From Planctomycetia bacterium (lineage in GTDB: Bacteria; Planctomycetota; Planctomycetia; Pirellulales; UBA1268): 6,510 nt of DNA. Below, in pieces: positions 1-5,956 of the stretch (position 1 is the first letter of the stretch; the number at the start of each line of letters is the position of its first letter). The notes below the pieces were generated by a model. It made no database searches. It was given only the letters and a program-made list of their open reading frames with translations, and had not been told where the DNA came from. Made by a program: the position numbers and the translations under genes. The stretch is taken from positions 1-6,510 of the forward strand of contig RGBY01000145.1 in NCBI GenBank assembly GCA_009919445.1. Direction: 5' to 3'.

Positions 1-1083
1 ACCATCGTAGAGCAGGCGTTTAGTCGGCCATGTTTGGCCACCGTCAAAACTGGCCCATATCGTGAGCTTTTCTCGTCCGCCAGAAATCGATGCCCCTGGT
101 TGGGCAGGCATAGCACCAAGGTCGGTGTCAGCATTGCTGAAAAGAAGAATGTCCCTCCCTGCGATGGGGAGGCGGAGCATGCCGCCCATCAGGCCATACG
201 AAGAGCCGCGGGGACCGTCGGGCAGGTCCGCGCTCCGGCAGGGAGCTACCCAGAGCTGGCCCCCATCATCGCTTCGTGCAATGAAACGGTTGCCACGGCT
301 CATGTGCTCCCGTGAATTCAACAGCAGCACGCCAGTCGCCAACTGAGCAATGGCAGCCTCGCCGGTGCCGAGCACCGGGAAAGGCTCGCTTGTTTGCCAA
401 GATTTTCCATGATCATCGCTGAAGATGGCAGTAGAATAGTGATAGGGGCGCCAATGGACGTCGTTTGAATTTTGCGGCCCCATGATTCGTGCAGGGCTAA
501 TAAGCCTGCCGCGATGAGGCCCGAAGCCAAGCGTTATCCCAGCCTGCATCGCCCCAGCACCTTCATGCCCGGGCCGCAGCCCAAGACGATCGGGCTTCAC
601 GGTAATCGGTTCTTTTGCCCATGTCTCGCCAGAGTCAACACTTCGATAGAGCCACTTCTCCTGAGGACAGATATAGAGAAGGTCGCCGGTCGTCTCATCA
701 ACAAGAGCATTCGCGATGTTCGCCTTTCTTGGGTCGCCGCTGGGGTCAATCACCTCGGAGGCTTCCCATGTTTGACCACCGTCATGACTTCGGCGAATTT
801 CCCCACCGCCAGGAGAGCGAAAGACAATAATCGTTCCATCGTGGGCCGTGACCGTTCCTCCCCAACCACCGCGACTCTCCCAGAGTTTTTGCGGTTGAAT
901 AAAGAGGGGTTCTCCAAGGAATTCGTCAGCGTTGGCGTCGACTGCAAATGTCATTGGGGCATGTGACTGTGGCAGATCGCCGCCGTCTACGCAAACGCAG
1001 AAATTATGGCACAGTAGCGTGGTGAGAATGGTGGCCGTGGCGGCGGGATGTTGCCGCGATACAAAGTGGTGAAATTGATTCAC
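1..1083 (-). CDS. Sialidase-like BNR/Asp-box glycoside hydrolase (GH33-like), C-terminus off the left edge
   Basis: This reading frame has no stop from 1137 down to base 1. From the ATG at 954 it gives 318 visible residues. Five Asp boxes (S-x-D-x-G-x-x-W) are visible at residues 56-63, 105-112, 179-186, 228-235 and 302-309, the hallmark of a sialidase-type six-bladed propeller. Glu199 followed 16 residues later by Arg215 matches the Glu/Arg spacing of GH33 active sites. Arg294, just before the last Asp box, fits the third Arg of the triad. The nucleophilic Tyr normally lies about 30 residues further on, outside the window. The expected role is removal of terminal sialic acid or a similar sugar. 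Start: ATG 954 gives no signal peptide. GTG 1083 adds 43 residues with a basic/His-rich start, a hydrophobic stretch and a possible S-H-A cleavage site, so it is preferred for a secreted enzyme. Neither start has a Shine-Dalgarno. The usual FRIP motif and acid/base Asp are not obvious, so exact substrate is unsure. Confidence 0.82.
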   Translation of the reverse strand, partial: MNQFHHFVSRQHPAATATILTTLLCHNFCVCVDGGDLPQSHAPMTFAVDANADEFLGEPLFIQPQKLWESRGGWGGTVTAHDGTIIVFRSPGGGEIRRSHDGGQTWEASEVIDPSGDPRKANIANALVDETTGDLLYICPQEKWLYRSVDSGETWAKEPITVKPDRLGLRPGHEGAGAMQAGITLGFGPHRGRLISPARIMGPQNSNDVHWRPYHYSTAIFSDDHGKSWQTSEPFPVLGTGEAAIAQLATGVLLLNSREHMSRGNRFIARSDDGGQLWVAPCRSADLPDGPRGSSYGLMGGMLRLPIAGRDILLFSNADTDLGAMPAQPGASISGGREKLTIWASFDGGQTWPTKRLLYDG

Positions 1084-1112
1084 GGATGGGTTCTGCTGGA
1101 TTGTGAAGATGA

Positions 1113-1141
1113 CTAGGAAGGCATTGCTTCGAGGCAGTCAA
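1113..1141 (-). promoter_or_regulatory. Weak candidate promoter for the sialidase-like gene
   Basis: Reading the minus strand, TTGACT (1141 to 1136) matches five of six bases of a sigma-70 -35 box. At a spacing of 16-18 bases the downstream sequence (around TCCTAGT) matches a -10 box poorly. The position, some 30 bases upstream of GTG 1083, is sensible. This is a guess from half a promoter. Confidence 0.15.
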
Positions 1142-1148
1142 GATGCCA

Positions 1149-1162
1149 GCTAACCGGCTAGC
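1149..1162. repeat. Imperfect 14-bp palindrome upstream of the sialidase-like gene
   Basis: GCTAACCGGCTAGC is a palindrome with six of seven base pairs matching. It sits about 66 bases upstream of the GTG 1083 start and just upstream of the TTGACT element at 1136-1141. A transcription-factor operator is possible from the position, but a single short palindrome can arise by chance. Confidence 0.3.
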
Positions 1163-1336
1163 ATATCGGCTCAGCATCATAGAGGGTAGAGACTCGGTGC
1201 CCCGTGGACGGCCACCTTGTTTAGGGTAAGCGGTCACCAGTTAGTAGGATTGTAATGCGATTTGTTGGTGCGAATCGGAGCTGGGTGGCTCATGGTCTGT
1301 CGATAAGTGGGTTAGTGCAATATTCGTTCTGTAAAT

Positions 1337-1391
1337 CCGGTATGGGCTTGATCTCAGCTCGCTCCGATCGCTTTGATCAGGCCCATACCGG
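1337..1391. repeat. Long inverted repeat, 17-base arms with one mismatch
   Basis: Arms are CCGGTATGGGCTTGATC (1337-1353) and GATCAGGCCCATACCGG (1375-1391). They match at 16 of 17 positions; the exception becomes a G-U pair if the plus strand is transcribed. The loop is 21 bases. Neither side is followed by a T-run (the minus-strand continuation is ATTTACAG), so this is not a classical intrinsic terminator. It lies about 350 bases past the alpha-galactosidase stop and 250 bases before the sialidase-like start. It could be an RNA structure, part of a small RNA, a factor-assisted terminator, or a protein-binding dyad. Confidence 0.75.
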
Positions 1392-1701
1392 CGGCCAATT
1401 TGCAAAGGTGGGCCTCGAGGTTTTCATGGAAGTGTCTTAGGCCACCGAGAAAGGCCCCTGCGATGACCAACACACCAAACCCACTTTTACAGCAAAGGGG
1501 TTGCTTTATCAGCCAAGCTTTCTGGCAAATTCATCCCTACCCGCCAGAGTGAGGATGCCTCTTGTTGCACACGAAGCCAAGTTGGTTTTCTGCGGGTCTG
1601 AAGAAACAGTCCTTTGAACGTAAGAAAAGCGTCTTGCGGCGAGGGGTTTTATCCGTGACCGGCTGGCGGAGGGTGAGTCAGACGGAATTTCGACGATCTT
1701 T

Positions 1702-1717
1702 CTCAAAGTGATTTGAG
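1702..1717. repeat. Short perfect hairpin CTCAAA/TTTGAG
   Basis: CTCAAA, loop GTGA, TTTGAG gives a perfect 6-bp stem with a 4-base loop. It lies 28 bases past the alpha-galactosidase stop on that gene's strand, directly after the stop-spanning stem at 1728-1762. It is A+T-rich and weak alone, with no following T-run, but the two stems together could mark the 3' end of the transcript. Confidence 0.4.
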
Positions 1718-1727
1718 GGTGGTACCT

Positions 1728-1762
1728 CGACCACGTTTCCCCTTTTAGGGTTTTCGTGGTCG
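1728..1762 (-). terminator. Stem-loop spanning the alpha-galactosidase stop codon, possible 3'-end structure
   Basis: Arms CGACCACG (1728-1735) and CGTGGTCG (1755-1762) pair perfectly over 8 bp. The 19-base loop contains the TAA stop (1747-1745) and a small inner CCC/GGG stem. No T-run follows on the minus strand, so intrinsic termination is doubtful. The structure could stabilise the mRNA 3' end or affect termination of translation. The inverted repeat is certain; calling it a terminator is inference. Confidence 0.3.
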
Positions 1763-3661
1763 CGCATAAATGAGCCGGGCCGATCGCGGCGGCAAATTGC
1801 TGATCGTGAGCGTTCTGTCTTGACTGCCGAGGGGGTCGCCGGTCCAGAAGTCAACCAGGGTTGCGGGCTGCACCAGAGGGACTGTCAGCGACCGGGTTTC
1901 GTCATCGCTCCAGTTAAAGAAGTAGTAGTACTGGGTCTGCCCAAGATCGGTCACGCCTGTCTCGAGGCTGGCATCACTAAAGCGTGCGGCCCTGCCAGTG
2001 GGATTGAGCAACTTCTTCAGGATGTTTATCTCATTTGCATGAAGATTCTCTGCCTTGTCACCACTGAGAATGAAGCCGCCGACGGCATGAATTGACGTCG
2101 CGTGGAAAAGCCACTCGTTGTCGGTGATGTCATCATTGACATTGAAGACGTTGTCTTTGGCCAGCACCACACAATCTGGGTCACAATCCCAGAGCATCCC
2201 GTTTTGCCAGCAGCGATTCAGGTTTTGCCGGGCAAGTGACTTGAATGACTTCCAGGTGCGGCGAATATCCCCGCTGGTCCGCATCGCGGTCACCAGTCCG
2301 AGGGAAGGCCAGAAAGGGGCATTGCAGCCAAGAATGATCGTGTCCTCCGCACAACCCCGGAGGACGGCGGCCATGCCTTGGCGATACGCCTCGATGCGCG
2401 AGGCATTTTCCTGGTGATGCCGTCCGTCCTGAATGGCACCCCAGTAGTTGGCATCTAGCTTGAAGTAGTTGACGCCCCACTGCTCACGCATGGTGCGGAA
2501 GATCGTTTCAAAGTGCTGCTGCACTTCAGGATTAGTCCCATCCAGAACGTACCACGGGCTGTGCCGCCAGCCGCCGAAGCTGACCGTGCTTGAGTCGAGT
2601 GGGTCTCCGGCGGCATTTTTGACAAACCAGTCAGGGTGTTCACGGAGCACCCGGGAGTCTTTTTGGGCAATGAACGGGGCAACCCAAATCGCTGGCTCAA
2701 AGCCTTTCTTGCGAATGTCAGCAATGGTTTGACGAACATCGCCATAGGCGGGGTTGGGATCAAACCAATCGCCGAAGAATGGCTGATAGCCGTCGTCGAG
2801 TTGGATGTATCGTAGCTCGGGTACCTTTTCCTTGAAGGCGTCGAGATTCTGGCGAATGATCTCGTCGGTGACGTCCATCCGGTAGCAGTACCAGGAGCAC
2901 CAGCCAGTTGCCACCGGCCGCACTAGACGTGGGGGATGGTTACGACAGATAGCCTGAGCAAGTGAGTGGAAGACCTCACCACGGCTGCTTCCCGTCAGGA
3001 ACATGAACTCCTCAAGATCCCACGTCTCACCTGGCTTCAGCAGAAGTCCCTCTGTGTCAATTGAGATAACCAGGTGACGTGCATCAAAGCTGATGCGTCC
3101 GATGAACCGGTGGCAGGTCGAGAACGCAAATAAGAGATTGTCGCCAGCACTCAACTGAAGATTGAGTGCCCCGCAGGCGGTTGGCAGTCCATGGAGTTCA
3201 GGCAGTTTGTAGTGCCGCCAGTCGGGGTGGTTGCCAATGTCCTCCCGATGGCCAAGCGTGCCACCATGCTGGTGGAGCATCTGAAAACTCTCGCCGTAAA
3301 CAGGCGTGTCGGCCGAAAGCCCATGGTCGTCAACCGCAAATAGGATCACATGCTGCGGCCGCAGTGGAGCGGTGCTGCGGTTTTTGAGCGTGGTCTTGCA
3401 GGTAAGGCCGTCCCAGCTGCGGGTGAGGAGATACTGGCTGGGGTCGATTGCCGATCCGCTCGCATCCTCGACAACCGGTGAAGAAGCCTGCAAGGCCTCG
3501 ACGAGTTGCTGCCCCCGGGCAGAAAGATTACTGATGTCGCCGGATGCCGCATGTCCGGCCGCGGCCTCAGGGCGTGTCGATGCGGGCGGTGGCGATGCAT
3601 GGCCCGCTACGGGAGCAAGCACGGCAAGCGTGAACGTGGCAAACAAAAGTCGTTTGAACAT
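1745..3661 (-). CDS. Secreted alpha-galactosidase, GH36 (melibiase-type)
   Basis: Hydrolyses terminal alpha-linked galactose from oligosaccharides or polysaccharides, probably in the periplasm or outside the cell. From ATG 3661 the protein has 638 residues. A signal peptide is clear: MFKRL, a hydrophobic core, and a G-H-A site near residue 22, followed by a Pro/Ala-rich linker. Residues of about 80-240 form an N-terminal beta domain. The catalytic barrel follows with GWCSWYCY (253-260), YIQLDDGYQ (285-293), the nucleophile Asp403 in YFKLDANYWG, and the acid/base Asp465 in MRTSGDI. A C-terminal beta domain ends the protein. Length and domain order are normal for GH36. The frame is open to ATG 3751, but that puts about 30 residues before the signal peptide; ATG 3673 is a close alternative. 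A weak GGAA lies before 3661. GH36 also includes alpha-N-acetylgalactosaminidases, which cannot be excluded. It lies downstream of galK on the same strand. Confidence 0.93.
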   Translation of the reverse strand: MFKRLLFATFTLAVLAPVAGHASPPPASTRPEAAAGHAASGDISNLSARGQQLVEALQASSPVVEDASGSAIDPSQYLLTRSWDGLTCKTTLKNRSTAPLRPQHVILFAVDDHGLSADTPVYGESFQMLHQHGGTLGHREDIGNHPDWRHYKLPELHGLPTACGALNLQLSAGDNLLFAFSTCHRFIGRISFDARHLVISIDTEGLLLKPGETWDLEEFMFLTGSSRGEVFHSLAQAICRNHPPRLVRPVATGWCSWYCYRMDVTDEIIRQNLDAFKEKVPELRYIQLDDGYQPFFGDWFDPNPAYGDVRQTIADIRKKGFEPAIWVAPFIAQKDSRVLREHPDWFVKNAAGDPLDSSTVSFGGWRHSPWYVLDGTNPEVQQHFETIFRTMREQWGVNYFKLDANYWGAIQDGRHHQENASRIEAYRQGMAAVLRGCAEDTIILGCNAPFWPSLGLVTAMRTSGDIRRTWKSFKSLARQNLNRCWQNGMLWDCDPDCVVLAKDNVFNVNDDITDNEWLFHATSIHAVGGFILSGDKAENLHANEINILKKLLNPTGRAARFSDASLETGVTDLGQTQYYYFFNWSDDETRSLTVPLVQPATLVDFWTGDPLGSQDRTLTISNLPPRSARLIYARPRKP

Positions 3662-3808
3662 CGGGAGTTCCATCACTATTAGGTAATTTAAGCCTCTCGG
3701 AAGAACGTGGAAGAGAATGCCTGAGGAGGGAGCTCCTCGACTTTCGCTCATGCATTCAAGTGATTCTCATGCGATTGGTGTTACCAGAGAACAACTCGGG
3801 CGAGACTG
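3662..3808 (-). promoter_or_regulatory. Spacer and probable leader between galK and the alpha-galactosidase gene
   Basis: The 147-base gap is too long for translational coupling but does not exclude co-transcription from galK. It holds inverted arms GAATGCCTGAG (3715-3725) and CTCATGCATTC (3747-3757), matching at 10 of 11 positions. Nested between them is a competing perfect stem GAGGAG/CTCCTC (3723-3728 with 3733-3738). The two stems share bases 3723-3725 and cannot both form fully. The structures end about 54 bases before the alpha-galactosidase ATG. No good -10/-35 pair was found. A regulatory leader or operator is possible but unproven. Confidence 0.35.
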
Positions 3809-3825
3809 TCAGGATGGACTGTCAG
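3804..3825. repeat. Direct repeat of GACTGTCAG over the galK stop
   Basis: Two exact copies of the 9-mer GACTGTCAG, at 3804-3812 and 3817-3825, are separated by 4 bases. On the minus strand the second copy reached supplies the TGA stop of galK (3811-3809). A small tandem duplication may have set the present C-terminus, whose last residues go beyond the usual GalK end. Confidence 0.6.
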
Positions 3826-4942
3826 CTTGAGTAGCCAAGGGCGTGAGCTGTCGTGCTCCCGCTGCGGGTCGAGATGAAAAAATTTCTGGCACGATGCCTG
3901 TTCTCTGGTGGTAGCGGTCATGGAGCGTCGCCGCGATTGTGGGGGCGTGGGCACTCCGGCAGAGCGTGACGGTCGAGCCACCGAACCCACCGCCGGTCAT
4001 CCGGGCACCAATCACCCCCCCTGCACCGCCAATCTCAGTTGCGATTTCGACCATGGTGTCGAGCTCCTTGCAGGAGACTTCAAAGTCATCGCGAAGCGAC
4101 TCATGACTCGCGGCCATTAGCGGGCCGAGTTCGTCGATCGTGTTTTCACGGAGGGCCGTTGCAGCAGCGAGGGTGCGGGAGATCTCAGTGACCACATGGC
4201 GGCAACGGCGGTTGATGGGGTCTCCAAGGGCATTCCATTGGGCTTCGACATCGGCAGCCGTGACCTCCCGCCAGGATGGCTTCCCGAGTATTGCCAGACC
4301 TGTCTCAGTCGCCTGGCGGCGACTGGCGTAGCCTCCGTCGGAAAGTTCGTGATGAACTTTCGTGTTCGCAACAATCAACGTGAGTTCAGGATCAGAAAAA
4401 GGCACTAGGGAGTGTTCGTTGGTCTTGCAATCAATGAAGACGAGCCTGTCCTTCTCGCCAAAGGTCGATGCATATTGATCCATGATCCCGCAGGGGACAC
4501 CCGCGAAGGCATGCTCGGCCTGCTGGCAGAGAAGCGGCTTTTCACGACCTGGCAAGGCAGCGCCGGTCAGGGCCTCAAGCAAGGTGGCCGTGCAGCATTC
4601 AAGGGCGGCTGACGATGAAAGCCCTGCACCCATCGGCACCGAGGAGACCACCCAGGCATCAAAGCCGGGGACGGCAACGCCACGATCCTGGAAGCCAGGC
4701 TTGTCACTTCCGCTGCCGACCCGGATGGCCTCAAGGCCGTTGAGGCAGGCTGTCATGACAACGTAGCGGTCAATGGCGAACGGCAGGACAAAACCGTCGC
4801 AGTAGTCAATGTGCTCGCCAATCAGGTTGACCCGGCCAGGGGCCATCGCGGTTGCAACCGGCGTGCAGCCAAAAGCAGCCTGAAGTGCAGCCGTAGCCTC
4901 GTCAGCGAGGGTTGAGAGCGGAACGGGTGGAAGAAGTGCCAT
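3809..4942 (-). CDS. galK: Galactokinase (GHMP kinase), with an internal contraction
   Basis: Phosphorylates alpha-D-galactose with ATP to galactose 1-phosphate in the cytoplasm, the entry step of the Leloir pathway. The 377-residue protein has the galactokinase signature GRVNLIGEHIDYCDGFVLP (36-54), the GHMP ATP loop PMGAGLSSSAALE (103-115), the catalytic Asp155 in GIMDQY, and the C-terminal motif GGGFGGSTV (317-325). ATG 4942 starts MALLPPVP at the usual distance before the signature. The open frame continues to 5083, but that part is unlike GalK and was left out. No Shine-Dalgarno is seen; a TATAGC box (4970-4965) could serve as -10. Odd point: between IRVGSGSD (about residue 73) and VVSSVPMG (about 98) the usual W-x-N-Y-V-x-G-V segment, about 28 residues, is absent. 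The last 13 or so residues exceed the normal end. The gene is upstream of the alpha-galactosidase on the same strand, which fits use of released galactose. Confidence 0.95.
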   Translation of the reverse strand: MALLPPVPLSTLADEATAALQAAFGCTPVATAMAPGRVNLIGEHIDYCDGFVLPFAIDRYVVMTACLNGLEAIRVGSGSDKPGFQDRGVAVPGFDAWVVSSVPMGAGLSSSAALECCTATLLEALTGAALPGREKPLLCQQAEHAFAGVPCGIMDQYASTFGEKDRLVFIDCKTNEHSLVPFSDPELTLIVANTKVHHELSDGGYASRRQATETGLAILGKPSWREVTAADVEAQWNALGDPINRRCRHVVTEISRTLAAATALRENTIDELGPLMAASHESLRDDFEVSCKELDTMVEIATEIGGAGGVIGARMTGGGFGGSTVTLCRSAHAPTIAATLHDRYHQRTGIVPEIFSSRPAAGARQLTPLATQADSPS

Positions 4943-5111
4943 CGGCGGGTTATCGGGGGCTTTTGCTATAACTGGAATGATGCGTGCTGATGCGGTCCGG
5001 TGACGACGGTGCTGGGCCATGCCGCGTGGTGAGTGCCGCCGGTGCCATCCACCGGCGAACAGGTACGCAGCCCACGCAGTCACGTAGATTTAACGTCATT
5101 TAGTGTAGCCA
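4943..5111. promoter_or_regulatory. Divergent promoter region between galK and the SMUG1 gene
   Basis: These 169 bases separate two genes that point away from each other, so both promoters should lie here. Toward galK there is TATAGC (4970-4965), placing a transcript start about 16 bases before ATG 4942. Toward the plus-strand gene there is TTTAGT (5099-5104), 7 bases before ATG 5112. Neither has a convincing -35 box. A strong hairpin at 5037-5057 lies between them. Position makes the region regulatory; the exact boxes are guesses. Confidence 0.4.
5037..5057. repeat. Perfect 8-bp hairpin in the divergent intergenic region
   Basis: CGCCGGTG (5037-5044), loop CCATC, CACCGGCG (5050-5057) form a perfect, G+C-rich stem. 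It lies 95 bases upstream of the galK start and 55 bases upstream of the SMUG1-type start. No T-run follows on either strand. It may be an operator for one or both genes or a structure in an upstream leader. Confidence 0.6.
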
Positions 5112-5891
5112 ATGGCGGCCGAAAGAAAGGCACTAGCCCTTATGCACGTGTCCCCGGCGGCAATTTCTCGATGGCTTGCCCGCGAGGTCGACTGCCTGCA
5201 TTTTGCTCTGCCGACTGCCTGTGTCTACAACCCGCTGGTCTATGCACGCAGGTCGCACGAGGCCTACCTGAAGGCCTACGCAAAGCCGGGTGTCACGGCA
5301 TTGTTGCTGGGCATGAATCCTGGCCCCTGGGGAATGGCGCAGACCGGTGTGCCATTTGGTGAGGTTGCATTTGTGCGTGACTTTCTCGGGATTGAAAAAA
5401 AGGTAGATCAGCCCAGTGTCATTCATCCCAAGCGTCCAATTGATGGGTTTGCCTGTCCGCGGAGTGAAGTCAGTGGGCGGCGGCTCTGGGGTTGGGCTGC
5501 TGAACGGTTTGGGTCGGCTCAGGCTTTCTCAAAACACTTTTTTGTCGCCAACTATTGCCCCCTCGTCTTCATGGAGGAGTCTGGCCGCAATCGGACCCCC
5601 GACAAACTTCCGCTGAGTGAGCGGGAACCACTATTTCGCGTCTGTGATGAAGCCCTGCGGCGGCTGGTTGCCTGGTGCCAGCCAGAACAGGTGATCGGTG
5701 TCGGGGCGTTTGCCGCCGGCCGTGCCCGGGCAGCCTTGAGTGAGATGGCCATACCGGTCGGAACTGTTCTCCACCCCAGCCCAGCCAGTCCGGCAGCCAA
5801 TCGCGGCTGGCAGGAACAGGCCGAGCGTCAGTTTCAGCACCTTGGCTTGCGACTGCCCCCGTCACCCAAGAGATCTCGTTCCCCTCGGTAG
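5112..5891 (+). CDS. Uracil-DNA glycosylase, SMUG1 family
   Basis: Removes uracil and probably oxidised pyrimidines such as 5-hydroxymethyluracil from DNA, starting base excision repair. The 259-residue protein contains the SMUG1 motif GMNPGPWGMAQTGVPFGEV (67-85). Asn69 matches catalytic Asn85 of human SMUG1 and Phe82 matches the base-stacking Phe98. Asn147 in FVANYCPL matches the uracil-contacting Asn163. His221 in HPSPASPAANRGW matches His239. The human wedge residue Arg243 is Ala225 here. PKRP (106-109), SEVSG (118-122) and SGRN-TP (157-163) are also as in the animal enzyme. The tail PPSPKRSRSPR is basic and may help DNA binding. ATG 5142, 10 codons later, is an alternative start; neither start has a good Shine-Dalgarno. 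SMUG1 is uncommon in bacteria. The family call is firm; the substrate range is inferred. Confidence 0.94.
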   Translation: MAAERKALALMHVSPAAISRWLAREVDCLHFALPTACVYNPLVYARRSHEAYLKAYAKPGVTALLLGMNPGPWGMAQTGVPFGEVAFVRDFLGIEKKVDQPSVIHPKRPIDGFACPRSEVSGRRLWGWAAERFGSAQAFSKHFFVANYCPLVFMEESGRNRTPDKLPLSEREPLFRVCDEALRRLVAWCQPEQVIGVGAFAAGRARAALSEMAIPVGTVLHPSPASPAANRGWQEQAERQFQHLGLRLPPSPKRSRSPR

Positions 5892-5941
5892 GAACAGACG
5901 ACAGCAGGCCGTGCGGCTCCTGTCCTGATCGTTTCGTGCCC

Positions 5942-5950
5942 TGATATAGT
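5942..5950 (+). promoter_or_regulatory. Extended -10 box, possible leaderless promoter
   Basis: TGATATAGT is a TG-n plus TATAGT, five of six bases of the -10 consensus. Six bases separate it from the ATG at 5957, so a transcript starting at the usual distance would begin at or next to the start codon. No -35 box and no Shine-Dalgarno are visible, which fits a leaderless mRNA. This rests on one motif and its spacing. Confidence 0.35.
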
Positions 5951-5956
5951 GTTGTT

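Larger units (their letters stand above)
1084..1744. other. Long intergenic stretch without a convincing gene
   Basis: These roughly 660 bases lie between the alpha-galactosidase stop and the sialidase-like start, both on the minus strand. Only short frames are present on either strand, the longest under 80 codons, and none shows a known motif or convincing codon pattern. One minus-strand frame (GTG 1473 to stop 1354, 39 residues) has a hydrophobic start and is noted as a finding. The stretch is rich in inverted repeats: an imperfect palindrome at 1149-1162, a 17-base pair of arms at 1337-1391, a perfect 6-bp stem at 1702-1717 and an 8-bp stem over the alpha-galactosidase stop. No tRNA or known riboswitch was recognised. 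It could be a regulatory region, an unrecognised small RNA, or the decayed remains of a gene. Confidence 0.6.

Noticed and set aside
34..966. Plus-strand and other-frame open frames of up to 164 codons across the first 1 kb
   Set aside because: They overlap the minus-strand sialidase-like frame, which carries five Asp boxes and runs unbroken to the edge. The overlapping frames have no family motifs.
1004..1237. Minus-strand frame of 77 codons overlapping the sialidase-like start
   Set aside because: No motif, His/Arg/Ser-rich low-complexity translation, and it overlaps the N-terminal region of the sialidase-like gene in another frame.
1337..1391. Inverted repeat as an intrinsic terminator or as insertion-sequence ends
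   Set aside because: No T-run follows on either strand, and only a 21-base loop separates the arms, leaving no room for a transposase; no target duplication was seen.
1255..1440. Plus-strand frame of 61 codons over the inverted repeat
   Set aside because: No known motif, no ribosome site and no convincing codon pattern; the minus-strand frame over the same bases looks at least as protein-like.
1509..1706. Minus-strand frame of 65 codons after the alpha-galactosidase gene
   Set aside because: Ser/Arg-rich translation without motif or ribosome site; could be a decayed fragment but nothing supports a gene.
3662..3751. N-terminal extension of the alpha-galactosidase to the ATG at 3751
   Set aside because: It would place about 30 residues before a clear signal peptide, which would then be internal.
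4943..5083. N-terminal extension of galK to the ATG at 5083
   Set aside because: The 47 added residues are Arg/His-rich, unlike GalK, and include the hairpin at 5037-5057; ATG 4942 gives the usual distance to the galactokinase signature.
5892..5956. Terminator after the SMUG1-type gene
   Set aside because: Only a weak interrupted pairing (GCC/GGC with flanking CAG/CTG, about 5901-5922) is present, with no T-run.
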